A stretch of DNA of 64,000 nt from positions 54,796-118,795 of the forward strand of contig JBBQKG010000005.1 of NCBI GenBank assembly GCA_038326655.1. The letters are read 5' to 3'. Position 1 is the stretch's first letter. Each line of letters opens with the position of its first letter. A program made the translations under genes and the position numbers. Positions 50,601-58,354 of this stretch are shown piece after piece. The notes under the pieces were generated by a model, which had not been told where the DNA came from, did not search any database, and saw only the letters and a program-made list of their open reading frames with translations. This stretch comes from JBBQKG01 sp038326655 (GTDB taxonomy: Bacteria > Actinomycetota > Thermoleophilia > Solirubrobacterales > JBBDJG01).

Positions 50601-51081
50601 CGGCGGCTTGCGGAACCGGGAGTGAGGCACCTCCGAGCACGACCCGCGTGGCCGCGCGGCCCCGCCCCTCCAGCCACGAGACGGTGAGCGGAGCGGTCTT
50701 GCTTGCGCCCAGCACTGCGAGAAAGCCGACACGCCGCCGTTCGGTCTCCGGATAGCCCTGCGGCTGCGCCGGCTGGACCCCGTTGTGCGGGTAGATCGAG
50801 CGAACGAAGCTCGCGGCGAACACGGCCGTCGACTTCAGCCGGCGCCCCTGCCGGTCGACCAGCGCCACCTGCGGCACCTCGAGCCGCAGCTCTCGCGACG
50901 ACTCGTTTCTGACCTTGCCGACCAGCACACGCGCGCCCGTCGAGGACGCCCGCACGACGGGCGTCCCGTCCCACGCCAGGCGCGCCTTCGCCGGTCCGCC
51001 GCCTCCGCTATTCCCGCCCCCGCCGCAGCCGCAGCCGACCACCAGCATGGCGGCGGCGAGCAGCCCGAGTCGTGCGCTCAG
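50572..51081 (-). CDS. Putative lipoprotein, function unknown
   Basis: 169 residues if begun at the CTG at 51081, which overlaps the upstream TGA as CTGA; the only in-frame ATG (51048) would leave too short a signal peptide. The N-terminus ARLGLLAAAMLVVGCGCGGG has a good lipobox (VVGC) followed by a Gly-rich linker. The mature part has VRASSTGARVLVGKVRNESS and SRELRLEVPQVALVDRQGRR, a beta-sandwich pattern like DUF4352-type domains, with SIYPHNGVQPAQPQGYPETE later. Probably anchored outside the membrane. It is coupled to the secreted protein upstream. The CTG start is unusual and keeps confidence moderate. Confidence 0.6.
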   Translation of the reverse strand: MSARLGLLAAAMLVVGCGCGGGGNSGGGGPAKARLAWDGTPVVRASSTGARVLVGKVRNESSRELRLEVPQVALVDRQGRRLKSTAVFAASFVRSIYPHNGVQPAQPQGYPETERRRVGFLAVLGASKTAPLTVSWLEGRGRAATRVVLGGASLPVPQAAVSGGAAPPR

Positions 51082-52838
51082 GGCTGGGGCTCGGGCGGCA
51101 CGGTGAACCAGCTCGTGCCCGGAGGGGTCTCGCACCCCGGCGGATCGGTGTTGGTTTGCGGGTCCCACGCCACGCACGGCACGAGGAACGCCGACTTGGA
51201 GCCGTTCGGCGGCCGCGGGACGTCGATTCCCGGGCACGCGGGCAGCACCAGCGGCGGCGGGTCGCTCGTGTAGATGCCGCCGTCGAAGCCCTGGTTGCCG
51301 GCCCAGCAGTTGCCGAGGCCGTCGCTTGCGTCGCTGCAGGCGCCCGGGTCCTGGTCGACCTCCGGACAGTCGGTTCCCTCCTGCTCGTCCCAGTAGAAGT
51401 CGACGCCGTTGCGATCGTGGGTGCCCTCGCACGCCGCGAAGTCGACCTGGTTGGGGTCGAGCGACACCGGCCGCGTGTCCACGCAGTTGCCCTGCTGGCG
51501 GTTGTTGTTGGACACGTCGGACTGCCTGGAGGGGTCGTTCTCCCCGCGCACGGCAGCGGGCACGTAGATCAGCATCGTGCCGAGTCGCCAGTTGTCGAAG
51601 AAGTAGTTGTTCTCGACGATGTCCGAGTTGGCGCCGGCGAGCAGCAGCCCGGAGCCGACCGGGATCATGAAGGACGGGCAGACCACCCGCAGGTCGCGCT
51701 GGCTCACCGGCTGCTTGCAGTACTCGTCGCGGCCCGTCTGCGTATCGTCGGTGTAGGTGCCAGGCGGGATCGGGCCGTCGCTGAAGAGGTTCTTGTTGTT
51801 CGAGTAGAAGAGGTTCTCGCTCAGCTTCATGTGGTCCGGCGGCATCCCCGGGTGGCCCGAGACCAGTGCGTCCGTCACGAAACCGGCGCCGTTGTTGTGG
51901 AACTTGTTGCGGTAGGCCCAGGTGCCATTCCCGGACGTGCTCGACCAGCCCATCGTGTTGTCGTGGGAGTCGCAGTCGTGGACGAGGATCCCGTACACGT
52001 GGCCGTGCGCGTCGGGCTGGCCGTGGCGCGCGTTCGGGCCGGACCCGGGATAGAGCCCCGAGTCTCCGTTCCCGTAGGCCTCGCAGTTCTCGTAGATGCC
52101 GTGGTCGCTGGTGAACGAGAGGATCCCGTACTCGCGGCTGTAGGCGGTGATCACCTTCGAGAAGCGGAAGCCGTTGGTCTCGAGGAAGTAGACGTTGTTG
52201 AAGTCCGAGTACTCGAACTTCATGTTCGTGACTACGATCCCGTCGGCACGGTCTGCGCGCAGCAGGTTCAGCCGCTGCGTCGGCCCGGAGAACCGGTTGC
52301 CCTGGACCAGCACGTCTTCGGGCGAGGCGCCGGTCCCCTCGATCTGGATGTTGCACTTCGAGTCGCAGATCCGGTTGTCGTTCGTGTCGCCCATCACCGC
52401 GATCAGGTTCTTGGCGTGGGGGCACTGTCGCTCCTGCTCGTAGGAGAGCACGATGTTGCCGCTCTGGACCTGCGCGTAGGTCGCCTCGCAGCCCGCGGGC
52501 GGCGGGCCCAGGCTCGGGAGCTCCTTGTAGACGCCGGGCATCACGAGGATCGTGGTGCCGTTCGTGGCGACGTCGACGGCGCGCTGGATGTTGGCGAACC
52601 GGCAGCGTCTCAAGAGGCGCTGGTTGCGCTGGCGCAGCGCTCCCTCGTAGTCGGCGATGCGCTGGTTCGTGTCCTTCCTGCAGACCACGATGCTCGGGGC
52701 ATCGGATGCGTGGAAGGCCGGAAACGCGCCCTGGTTCGGGTCCGGGAACTGGGTCCCCCGCTCGGAGTGCCCGAGCGCGGCGCACGGCACCGCCAGCGCG
52801 AACGCGCCGAGCGCCACGCCAACAGCAAGTGCGCGCAT
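51078..52838 (-). CDS. Secreted right-handed beta-helix-like protein
   Basis: 586 residues from the ATG at 52838; the N-terminus RALAVGVALGAFALAVPCAA is a signal peptide cleaved near ALG-HS. TNGTTILVMPGVYKELPSLG is the typical opening of parallel beta-helix repeat proteins (the VxPGxY turn). The following repeats, such as VVTNMKFEYSDFNNVYFLET and HGIYENCEAYGNGDSGLYPG, then GILVHDCDSHDNTMGWSSTS, fit stacked coils. The last third is Cys- and Pro-rich. Such proteins bind or cleave polysaccharides at the cell surface; no catalytic residues are identifiable. It pairs with the lipoprotein gene downstream. Confidence 0.75.
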   Translation of the reverse strand: MRALAVGVALGAFALAVPCAALGHSERGTQFPDPNQGAFPAFHASDAPSIVVCRKDTNQRIADYEGALRQRNQRLLRRCRFANIQRAVDVATNGTTILVMPGVYKELPSLGPPPAGCEATYAQVQSGNIVLSYEQERQCPHAKNLIAVMGDTNDNRICDSKCNIQIEGTGASPEDVLVQGNRFSGPTQRLNLLRADRADGIVVTNMKFEYSDFNNVYFLETNGFRFSKVITAYSREYGILSFTSDHGIYENCEAYGNGDSGLYPGSGPNARHGQPDAHGHVYGILVHDCDSHDNTMGWSSTSGNGTWAYRNKFHNNGAGFVTDALVSGHPGMPPDHMKLSENLFYSNNKNLFSDGPIPPGTYTDDTQTGRDEYCKQPVSQRDLRVVCPSFMIPVGSGLLLAGANSDIVENNYFFDNWRLGTMLIYVPAAVRGENDPSRQSDVSNNNRQQGNCVDTRPVSLDPNQVDFAACEGTHDRNGVDFYWDEQEGTDCPEVDQDPGACSDASDGLGNCWAGNQGFDGGIYTSDPPPLVLPACPGIDVPRPPNGSKSAFLVPCVAWDPQTNTDPPGCETPPGTSWFTVPPEPQP

Positions 52839-52968
52839 GCGGCCGATCGTGAATCCCCGAACGCTCAGACCTCGCAACGAACCCTCCCCTGGTACTCGTT
52901 GGAACACCCACCGGCGGCCGGTTTGTCGAATCGGCCGGAGTCGCGATCCTACCGCTCCCGCGGCGCTG

Positions 52969-52997
52969 TTGCAGGCCGCCTGACTATTCAGTAGGGT
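52969..52997 (+). promoter_or_regulatory. Promoter TTGCAG-17-TAGGGT for the acylase gene
   Basis: -35 TTGCAG (52969-52974) and -10 TAGGGT (52992-52997) are separated by exactly 17 nt. Transcription would start near 53004, leaving a leader of about 30 nt that contains the long G-run ribosome binding site of the gene at 53034. Confidence 0.5.
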
Positions 52998-53022
52998 TCC
53001 AGCCTTCCAGGGGTTCCTGATC

Positions 53023-53033
53023 AGGGGGGGGAC
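53023..53033 (+). promoter_or_regulatory. Extended poly-G ribosome binding site
   Basis: An A followed by eight G (53024-53031) and AC directly precedes the GTG at 53034. A very similar A, six G, ACG arrangement precedes the GTG at 60583, the other gene bearing the shared C-terminal module. Confidence 0.5.
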
Positions 53034-56000
53034 GTGACGTCTTCAGCTGCTCGCAGAACGCTCGCCTGCGTGATCGCGCTGGCCGCGTTTCTGCTCGTGC
53101 CGTCCGCCGCATCCGCGGCCGTCCAGCCCTACCAGGCCAACGACTACGGCGGAGGCGGCTTCCACGACATCCTGCCGCCCGGCGCCTACGGCAGCTTCAA
53201 CGCCGCCGACTTCTCGCAGTTCGAGCTGTCTCACACGTACCCGCCGCACGCGACCGATCAGGCCTCGATGTACGCGGACCTGGTCTACAGCACGCCCGGC
53301 CTCACCTACGGCCAGATTCCCAACTTCTTCAAGGACTCGAGCTTCGGCACGCAGCCCGCAAACGTCGAGCGCACCTACAGCCCGCGCGCGGGCTGCACGA
53401 TCCAGCGCGACAGCTTTGGCGTCGCGCATGTCTACGGCGACACGCGCCCGGACACCATCTTCTGCGCCGGCTACGCCGGGGCGCAGGACCGCCTGTTCTT
53501 CATGGACGTCCTGCGCCACGCCGGCCGGGCGCAGCTGTCCGGGTTCGCGGGCGGCGCGAACAAGGGGATGGACGCGGAAGTTTGGGCCAACGCTCCATAC
53601 ACCGAGGCGGACCTGCAGGAGCAGGTCGACAAGGCCGACGACCTCTACGGCACCGAGGGCGCGCAGCTCCAGCAGGACGTCGTGGACTACGTCGCGGGCA
53701 TCAACCAGTACATCTCGGAGGCGCGCGCGGACTCGTCCAAGCTGCCCTACGAGTACGGCGCGATCGGCAAGCCGCTCGAGGATTGGAAGCCGACCGACGT
53801 GATCGCGACCGCCGCGCTGATCGGCGGCATCTTCGGCAAGGGAGGCGGCGACGAGGTCGGCAACGCGCTCGCGCTCGTGGCCGCGAAGGCCCGCTACGGG
53901 GGAGCCGCAGGTGAGCAGGCATGGCGCGACTTCCGCCGCCAGGACGACCCAGAGGCGCCGACCACGGTGAACCCCACCAGCGGCTCGTTCGACTATCCGC
54001 GCAGCCGCGGCTCGAGCGGCGTCGCGATCCCCGATGCCGGCTCGATCGTGAATCCGCCCAACAGCAGCTCGGGCCCGATCGCCAGCGGCACCGCCGGCGG
54101 GCTCCTGGACGGCATCGGCTCGATGGGCGCGATGTCGAACGCACTGCTGGTCTCGGCGGCGAAGTCCGAGTCCGGGCATCCGGTCGCCGTGATGGGCCCG
54201 CAGGTCGGCTACTTCATGCCCGAGATCCTCGTCGAGGAGGACCTCCACGGGCCCGACATCGACGCGCAGGGCGCCGCCTTCGCGGGCGTCAGCCTCTACG
54301 TCCTACTGGGCCGCGGCCAGGACTTCGCGTGGTCTGCCACGTCGGCGGGCCAGGACATTGTCGACACCTTCGCCGAGAAGCTCTGCGAGCCCGACGGGTC
54401 GCAGCCGACGGTGCAATCGACGTCCTATCTCTACAAGGGCCAGTGCCGCCCGATGGAGATCCTGACGCGCGTCAACGAGATCACGCCCAACCCGGGCGAT
54501 CCCTCGCCGCCGGAGACCTACACGCTCCAGGCTCAGCGCACCGTGCACGGAATCGTGTCCAAGCGCGGCACCGTCGACGGGCAGCCCGTCGCGTTCGCGC
54601 GCCAGCGCTCGACCTACTTCCACGAGGCCGACTCGGCGCGTGCGTTCGCGGACCTCAACCGGCCCTCGAAGGTCCAGAACGTGCAGGACTTCCAGCGCGT
54701 CGTGAGCAACGTCAACTTCACCTTCAACTGGTTGTACGCCGACGACAAGGACATCGGCTACTTCAACTCCGGCGACAACCCGGAGCGCGCCGCCGGCGCC
54801 GACCCGGACTTCCCCAACTGGGGCACCGGCGAGTACGACTGGAAGGGCTGGGAGACGACCTTCAAGACCGAGGACGTGACGCCCTTCGCCGAGCACCCGC
54901 AGGTCGTGAACCAGCCCTACCTCACGTCCTGGAACAACAAGCAGGCGGCCGGCTACGACGCCGCGGACGGCAACTATGGCTACGGGCCGATCTATCGCTC
55001 GCAGTCGCTCGACGAGCAGATCAACCAGCGGATCGCCGGCTCCGACAAGATGAGCCTGCCCGAGCTGATCGACTCTATGGAGCTGGCCGGGACCACCGAC
55101 CTGCGCGCGACGCAGGTGCTTCCGCTCCTGCTCCAGGTGGTCGGCACGCCCAGCGACCCGCAGGAGGCGGCCGCCGTCAACACGCTGCAGGCGTGGCTCG
55201 ACGCCGGCGCTCACCGGATCGACCGTGACCAGAACGGCAATTACGACAACGAGCAGGCGGTCCAGATCCTCGACGCCTGGTGGCCTCGCCTGGTGGGCGC
55301 CGAGTTCAAGCCCGAGATGGGCAACGGCTTCTTCGACGCGGTCCACAACATGCAGGGATTCGACAACGACCCGAACAACCACGGCGACCACCTCGGCAGC
55401 GCCTACCAGGACGGCTGGTACGGCTTCGTCTCGAAGGACCTGCGCCGGGTGCTCGGGCAGCCCGTCTCCGACGGCTTCTCCCGCACCTACTGCGGCAGCG
55501 GCTCGCTCACGGCCTGCCGGGACGCACTTCGCCAGACGCTCTCCGACGCGCTCGGCGACTCGCCGGCCCAACTCTACGACGAGAACAAGAGCACGCCCGC
55601 GACGGACCGGGTCGACACCTGTCCCGCCGGCAAGAGCGACCAGTGGTGCTGGGACTCGGTTCGCTTCCGGCCGATCGGCGGCATCACGCTGCCGACGTTC
55701 CACTGGATCAACCGGCCCACGTTCCAGCAGGCCGTCGAGATCCTCGGCCACCGCGCGCGTGGCTACGCCCGGCCGAAGGGCGCCACGCCGCTGCGCGTAT
55801 CGCTCGTGCCGGCCTACCGCGCCTGCACCGCTCCCAACAGGGTCCACGGCGCGCCGCTGGCATTCGGCTCGTGTGCGGCGCCCGTCCAGCGCTCCGACTA
55901 CCTGACGGTCGGCACCGGGGACGCAAACGGGAAGATCACCAACTCGGTCGGCTCGGTTCGGTTCGACGTCGCCGTCGGTGACCCGTCGACCGCCGCCGAC

Positions 56001-56390
56001 GAGGCGGACGTGCTCGTCCAGGCCTCGCTGAGCGATGTCCGGAGCCAGTCCGGCCTCGGCGACTACGCCGGCGAGCTCGGGGTGGGCTCGACACTCCGGA
56101 TCACCGACCGGAACAACAGCAGCGCGGGGCCCTCGGGCTCCGATCCGGCAACCGTCTCGGACCTGCCGCTGGGCGTCACGATGCCGTGCGTCGCGACCGC
56201 TGACCCAAGCATCGGGGGAAGCTGTGCGGTGTCGACGTCGCTCGACTCGCTGGTCCCGGGCACCGTCCGCGAGGGCGACCGCTCGATCTGGCAGCTCGAC
56301 CAGGTGACGGTTTCGGATGGCGGCTCGGACGGGCTCGTTTCGACTTCGCCGAACACGCTGTTCGCGCGCCAGGGCGTCTTCGTTCCGTAG
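53034..56390 (+). CDS. Secreted penicillin-acylase-family hydrolase with shared C-terminal module
   Basis: 1118 residues, longer than typical penicillin acylases (about 750-850). A signal peptide (RTLACVIALAAFLLVPSAAS) leads to IQRDSFGVAHVYGDTRPDTI, the usual N-terminal block, then AGYAGAQDRLFFMDVLRHAG. The autocatalytic Ntn nucleophile is Ser368 in GAMSNALLVSAAKSESGHPV, followed by VAVMGPQVGYFMPEI. The canonical residue before Ser is Gly or Thr; here it is Met. Residues 913-1118 are an extra module, RPKGATPLRVSLVPAY through NTLFARQGVFVP, that also ends the protein at 58355. The enzyme would cleave amides, such as acyl-homoserine lactones or beta-lactams, outside the cell; the substrate is unknown. 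Confidence 0.9.
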   Translation: MTSSAARRTLACVIALAAFLLVPSAASAAVQPYQANDYGGGGFHDILPPGAYGSFNAADFSQFELSHTYPPHATDQASMYADLVYSTPGLTYGQIPNFFKDSSFGTQPANVERTYSPRAGCTIQRDSFGVAHVYGDTRPDTIFCAGYAGAQDRLFFMDVLRHAGRAQLSGFAGGANKGMDAEVWANAPYTEADLQEQVDKADDLYGTEGAQLQQDVVDYVAGINQYISEARADSSKLPYEYGAIGKPLEDWKPTDVIATAALIGGIFGKGGGDEVGNALALVAAKARYGGAAGEQAWRDFRRQDDPEAPTTVNPTSGSFDYPRSRGSSGVAIPDAGSIVNPPNSSSGPIASGTAGGLLDGIGSMGAMSNALLVSAAKSESGHPVAVMGPQVGYFMPEILVEEDLHGPDIDAQGAAFAGVSLYVLLGRGQDFAWSATSAGQDIVDTFAEKLCEPDGSQPTVQSTSYLYKGQCRPMEILTRVNEITPNPGDPSPPETYTLQAQRTVHGIVSKRGTVDGQPVAFARQRSTYFHEADSARAFADLNRPSKVQNVQDFQRVVSNVNFTFNWLYADDKDIGYFNSGDNPERAAGADPDFPNWGTGEYDWKGWETTFKTEDVTPFAEHPQVVNQPYLTSWNNKQAAGYDAADGNYGYGPIYRSQSLDEQINQRIAGSDKMSLPELIDSMELAGTTDLRATQVLPLLLQVVGTPSDPQEAAAVNTLQAWLDAGAHRIDRDQNGNYDNEQAVQILDAWWPRLVGAEFKPEMGNGFFDAVHNMQGFDNDPNNHGDHLGSAYQDGWYGFVSKDLRRVLGQPVSDGFSRTYCGSGSLTACRDALRQTLSDALGDSPAQLYDENKSTPATDRVDTCPAGKSDQWCWDSVRFRPIGGITLPTFHWINRPTFQQAVEILGHRARGYARPKGATPLRVSLVPAYRACTAPNRVHGAPLAFGSCAAPVQRSDYLTVGTGDANGKITNSVGSVRFDVAVGDPSTAADEADVLVQASLSDVRSQSGLGDYAGELGVGSTLRITDRNNSSAGPSGSDPATVSDLPLGVTMPCVATADPSIGGSCAVSTSLDSLVPGTVREGDRSIWQLDQVTVSDGGSDGLVSTSPNTLFARQGVFVP
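55770..56387 (+). other. Shared C-terminal module, copy 1
   Basis: 206 residues at the end of the acylase. Four Cys (in YRACT, GSCAA, MPCVA and GSCAV) are conserved with copy 2 at 58358-58966. By eye about 61 of the first 91 aligned residues are identical, and the last dozen are nearly identical. Confidence 0.85.
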
Positions 56391-56425
56391 CGCGGCACCG
56401 GCCCCGCCACATTCCGGGCGCTGAC

Positions 56426-57577
56426 TTGAGCGACGCCGAGCGCTACCGGGTGGCCCTGCTCGACTGGCTCGCGTGCGCTGTCGCGGGCGCGGCGGAGCCC
56501 GCGGCGCGCGCCGCGCGCGCCAGCGGCGACGGCTTGCTCGAGCGGGTCGCGGCGGCCGGCTGCGCCGGGCACGTGCTCGACTACGACGACACCTACACCC
56601 CCGGTCTCGTGCACGCGAGCGCGCCGGTCGCGCCGGTCGCGCTGTTGCTGGCCGCGGAGGCGGGTGCCGGCCTCGCAGCAGCGCTGGAAGGGTTCGAGGC
56701 GGGCTTCGAGGCGACCGCCGCCCTTGCCCGGGCCGGCCACCCGGCACTCTACGAGCGCGGCTGGCACCCGACCGCCGTCTGCGGCACGGTCGGCGCCGCG
56801 GTCGCCGCCTCCCGGCTGCTGCGACTCGACGAGCAGACCGCCTCCAACGCAGCCGCGCTGTCCGTCCTGCATGCGGGCGGCCTGCGCGCCGCCTTCGGCA
56901 CGCACGGCAAGGCGATCCAGGTTGGCGGCGCCGCTGCCGCCGGGCTGCAGGCGGCGCGCCTCGCCGCGGCCGGCGCGACCGCCCCGCTCGACGCAGTCAC
57001 GCACGGTCCGGCCGGCTACGAGCATGCTTACGGGGGACGCTGGGCCGTGCCGGGTGACGTGCCGGCGATCCGCCTGAACTGGATCAAGGCGTATCCGTGC
57101 TGCCTTGCGACGCACAGCGCGATCGAGGCGGCGCTGGAGCTACGCGCCGCCGGAGCGCCGCCTGCACCGATCACCGTGCGGGTCCACCCGATCGCCCGCG
57201 AGGCCGCCGCCCGGGACGACGTCTCCGATCCCCTTCAGGCCAAGTTCTCGATTCCCTACGTGACCGCGTTCACGCTGCTCCACGGCGCCCCCGGGGTGGC
57301 TGCGTTCGCGGCCGTGGACGACGAGGCTCGCGCGCTCGCCCGCGAGGCGATCTCGCTCGTGCTCGATCCCGGGCTGGGCGAGATGGAAGCGGTGATCGAG
57401 GCCGGCAGCCGGCCGCGCGCACGGGTCGAGGCGGCGCTCGGCTCCCCCGCCCGCCCGATGGATGCGACACAACTCCGGGCGAAGGTCCGCGAGCTCGCCG
57501 GCACACGGCTCGACGGGGTGCTCGACGATTCCTCCGCACCCGCGGCCGTGGTGGCCGCGGCGGCCGGCATCGGCTGA
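56426..57577 (+). CDS. MmgE/PrpD family protein, shortened
   Basis: 383 residues from a TTG at 56426, 35 bp after the acylase. The family includes 2-methylcitrate dehydratase and itaconate-metabolising enzymes. Recognisable are RVALLDWLACAVAGAAEPAA, GHVLDYDDTYTPGLVHASAP, GWHPTAVCGTVGAAVAASRL, FGTHGKAIQVGGAAAAGLQA and WIKAYPCCLATHSAIEAALE. The usual segment of about 30 residues between the first helix and the LDYDD block is missing, and the protein is shorter than the normal 440-480. It could still be functional. Substrate unknown; no propionate-pathway partners are nearby. Confidence 0.85.
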   Translation: MSDAERYRVALLDWLACAVAGAAEPAARAARASGDGLLERVAAAGCAGHVLDYDDTYTPGLVHASAPVAPVALLLAAEAGAGLAAALEGFEAGFEATAALARAGHPALYERGWHPTAVCGTVGAAVAASRLLRLDEQTASNAAALSVLHAGGLRAAFGTHGKAIQVGGAAAAGLQAARLAAAGATAPLDAVTHGPAGYEHAYGGRWAVPGDVPAIRLNWIKAYPCCLATHSAIEAALELRAAGAPPAPITVRVHPIAREAAARDDVSDPLQAKFSIPYVTAFTLLHGAPGVAAFAAVDDEARALAREAISLVLDPGLGEMEAVIEAGSRPRARVEAALGSPARPMDATQLRAKVRELAGTRLDGVLDDSSAPAAVVAAAAGIG

Positions 57578-57584
57578 CGGGCGG

Positions 57585-58307
57585 TCAGGCGGCGGAGTCG
57601 GGCTCGCGCTCGAGCAGCGCCGCCCGGAAGAGGCGTTCCTCCTCCGCGAAGAGCTCGCCGAACGCGCGCTCGCCGTCGAGCAGGATGCGCCGCTTCGTCT
57701 CGACCTGTGCCGCCCGGGGCATCGCAGCGATTCGCTCCCCGAGCGCGAGCGCGCGCTCGGGGAGCTGGTCGTCGGGGCATACCTCGGTGACCACTCCGAG
57801 CCGCAGCGCCTCCTCGGAGCCGATCACCCGCCCGGTCAGGCAGAGCTCTCGGGCGGCACCCGGGCTCATCGCCGTGCGGACCGCCGCATAGCTGGGCGGG
57901 ATCCCGATCGCAAGCTCCGGATAGCCGAACGTCGCGCGCTCGCCGGCGATCCTGATGTCGCAGATCAGCGCCAGCGCAAATCCGCCCGCGAGCGCGGCGC
58001 CGTTGACCGCCGCGATCACGGGCTTGGGGCAGCGCCCCACGGCGCCGAATGCGCCGGTGCTGGTCTCGACCAGGCGCCTGCGGTGGTCGGTGTCCCCGCC
58101 GAACTGGGTCACGTCCATGCCCGCGCAGAAGGCCGATCCGGCGCCGGTCAGCACCACACAGCCGACCGAGTCGTCGGACGCGAGCCGCGCGAACGCGTCC
58201 GCGAGCTCGACCCGGAGATCGATCGACAGCGCGTTTCGCTTCTCCGGCCGCTCCAGCGTCACCAGCGCGACATCGCCGTGCTCCTCTATCGCCAGCAGGC
58301 CGGCCAC
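57585..58307 (-). CDS. Enoyl-CoA hydratase/isomerase family protein
   Basis: 240 residues from the GTG at 58307. The crotonase fold is clear: VALVTLERPEKRNALSIDLR, the oxyanion block GSAFCAGMDVTQFGG, and KPVIAAVNGAALAGGFALAL followed by FGYPELAIGIPPS. Of the two catalytic Glu of true hydratases, the first (in GGxCELA) is replaced by Ala (GGFALAL), whereas the second (PELAIG) remains. It is therefore more likely an isomerase or another crotonase-family activity. It is convergent with the MmgE/PrpD gene, 8 bp away. Confidence 0.88.
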   Translation of the reverse strand: MAGLLAIEEHGDVALVTLERPEKRNALSIDLRVELADAFARLASDDSVGCVVLTGAGSAFCAGMDVTQFGGDTDHRRRLVETSTGAFGAVGRCPKPVIAAVNGAALAGGFALALICDIRIAGERATFGYPELAIGIPPSYAAVRTAMSPGAARELCLTGRVIGSEEALRLGVVTEVCPDDQLPERALALGERIAAMPRAAQVETKRRILLDGERAFGELFAEEERLFRAALLEREPDSAA

Positions 58308-58315
58308 CGGCGCGG

Positions 58316-58321
58316 AGGCTA
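58316..58321 (-). promoter_or_regulatory. -10 box TAGCCT, leaderless promoter
   Basis: On the minus strand TAGCCT (TAnnnT) ends 8 nt before the GTG at 58307, supporting that start codon for the crotonase-family gene. Confidence 0.4.
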
Positions 58322-58354
58322 CAGGCGAAGGCGGCCGGGGCCGGCGGGCCTGGC

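Noticed and set aside
54303..56747. An 814-codon open frame on the minus strand
   Set aside because: It is antisense to the acylase, and its translation is Arg/Val/Gly-rich with no hydrophobic or domain pattern.
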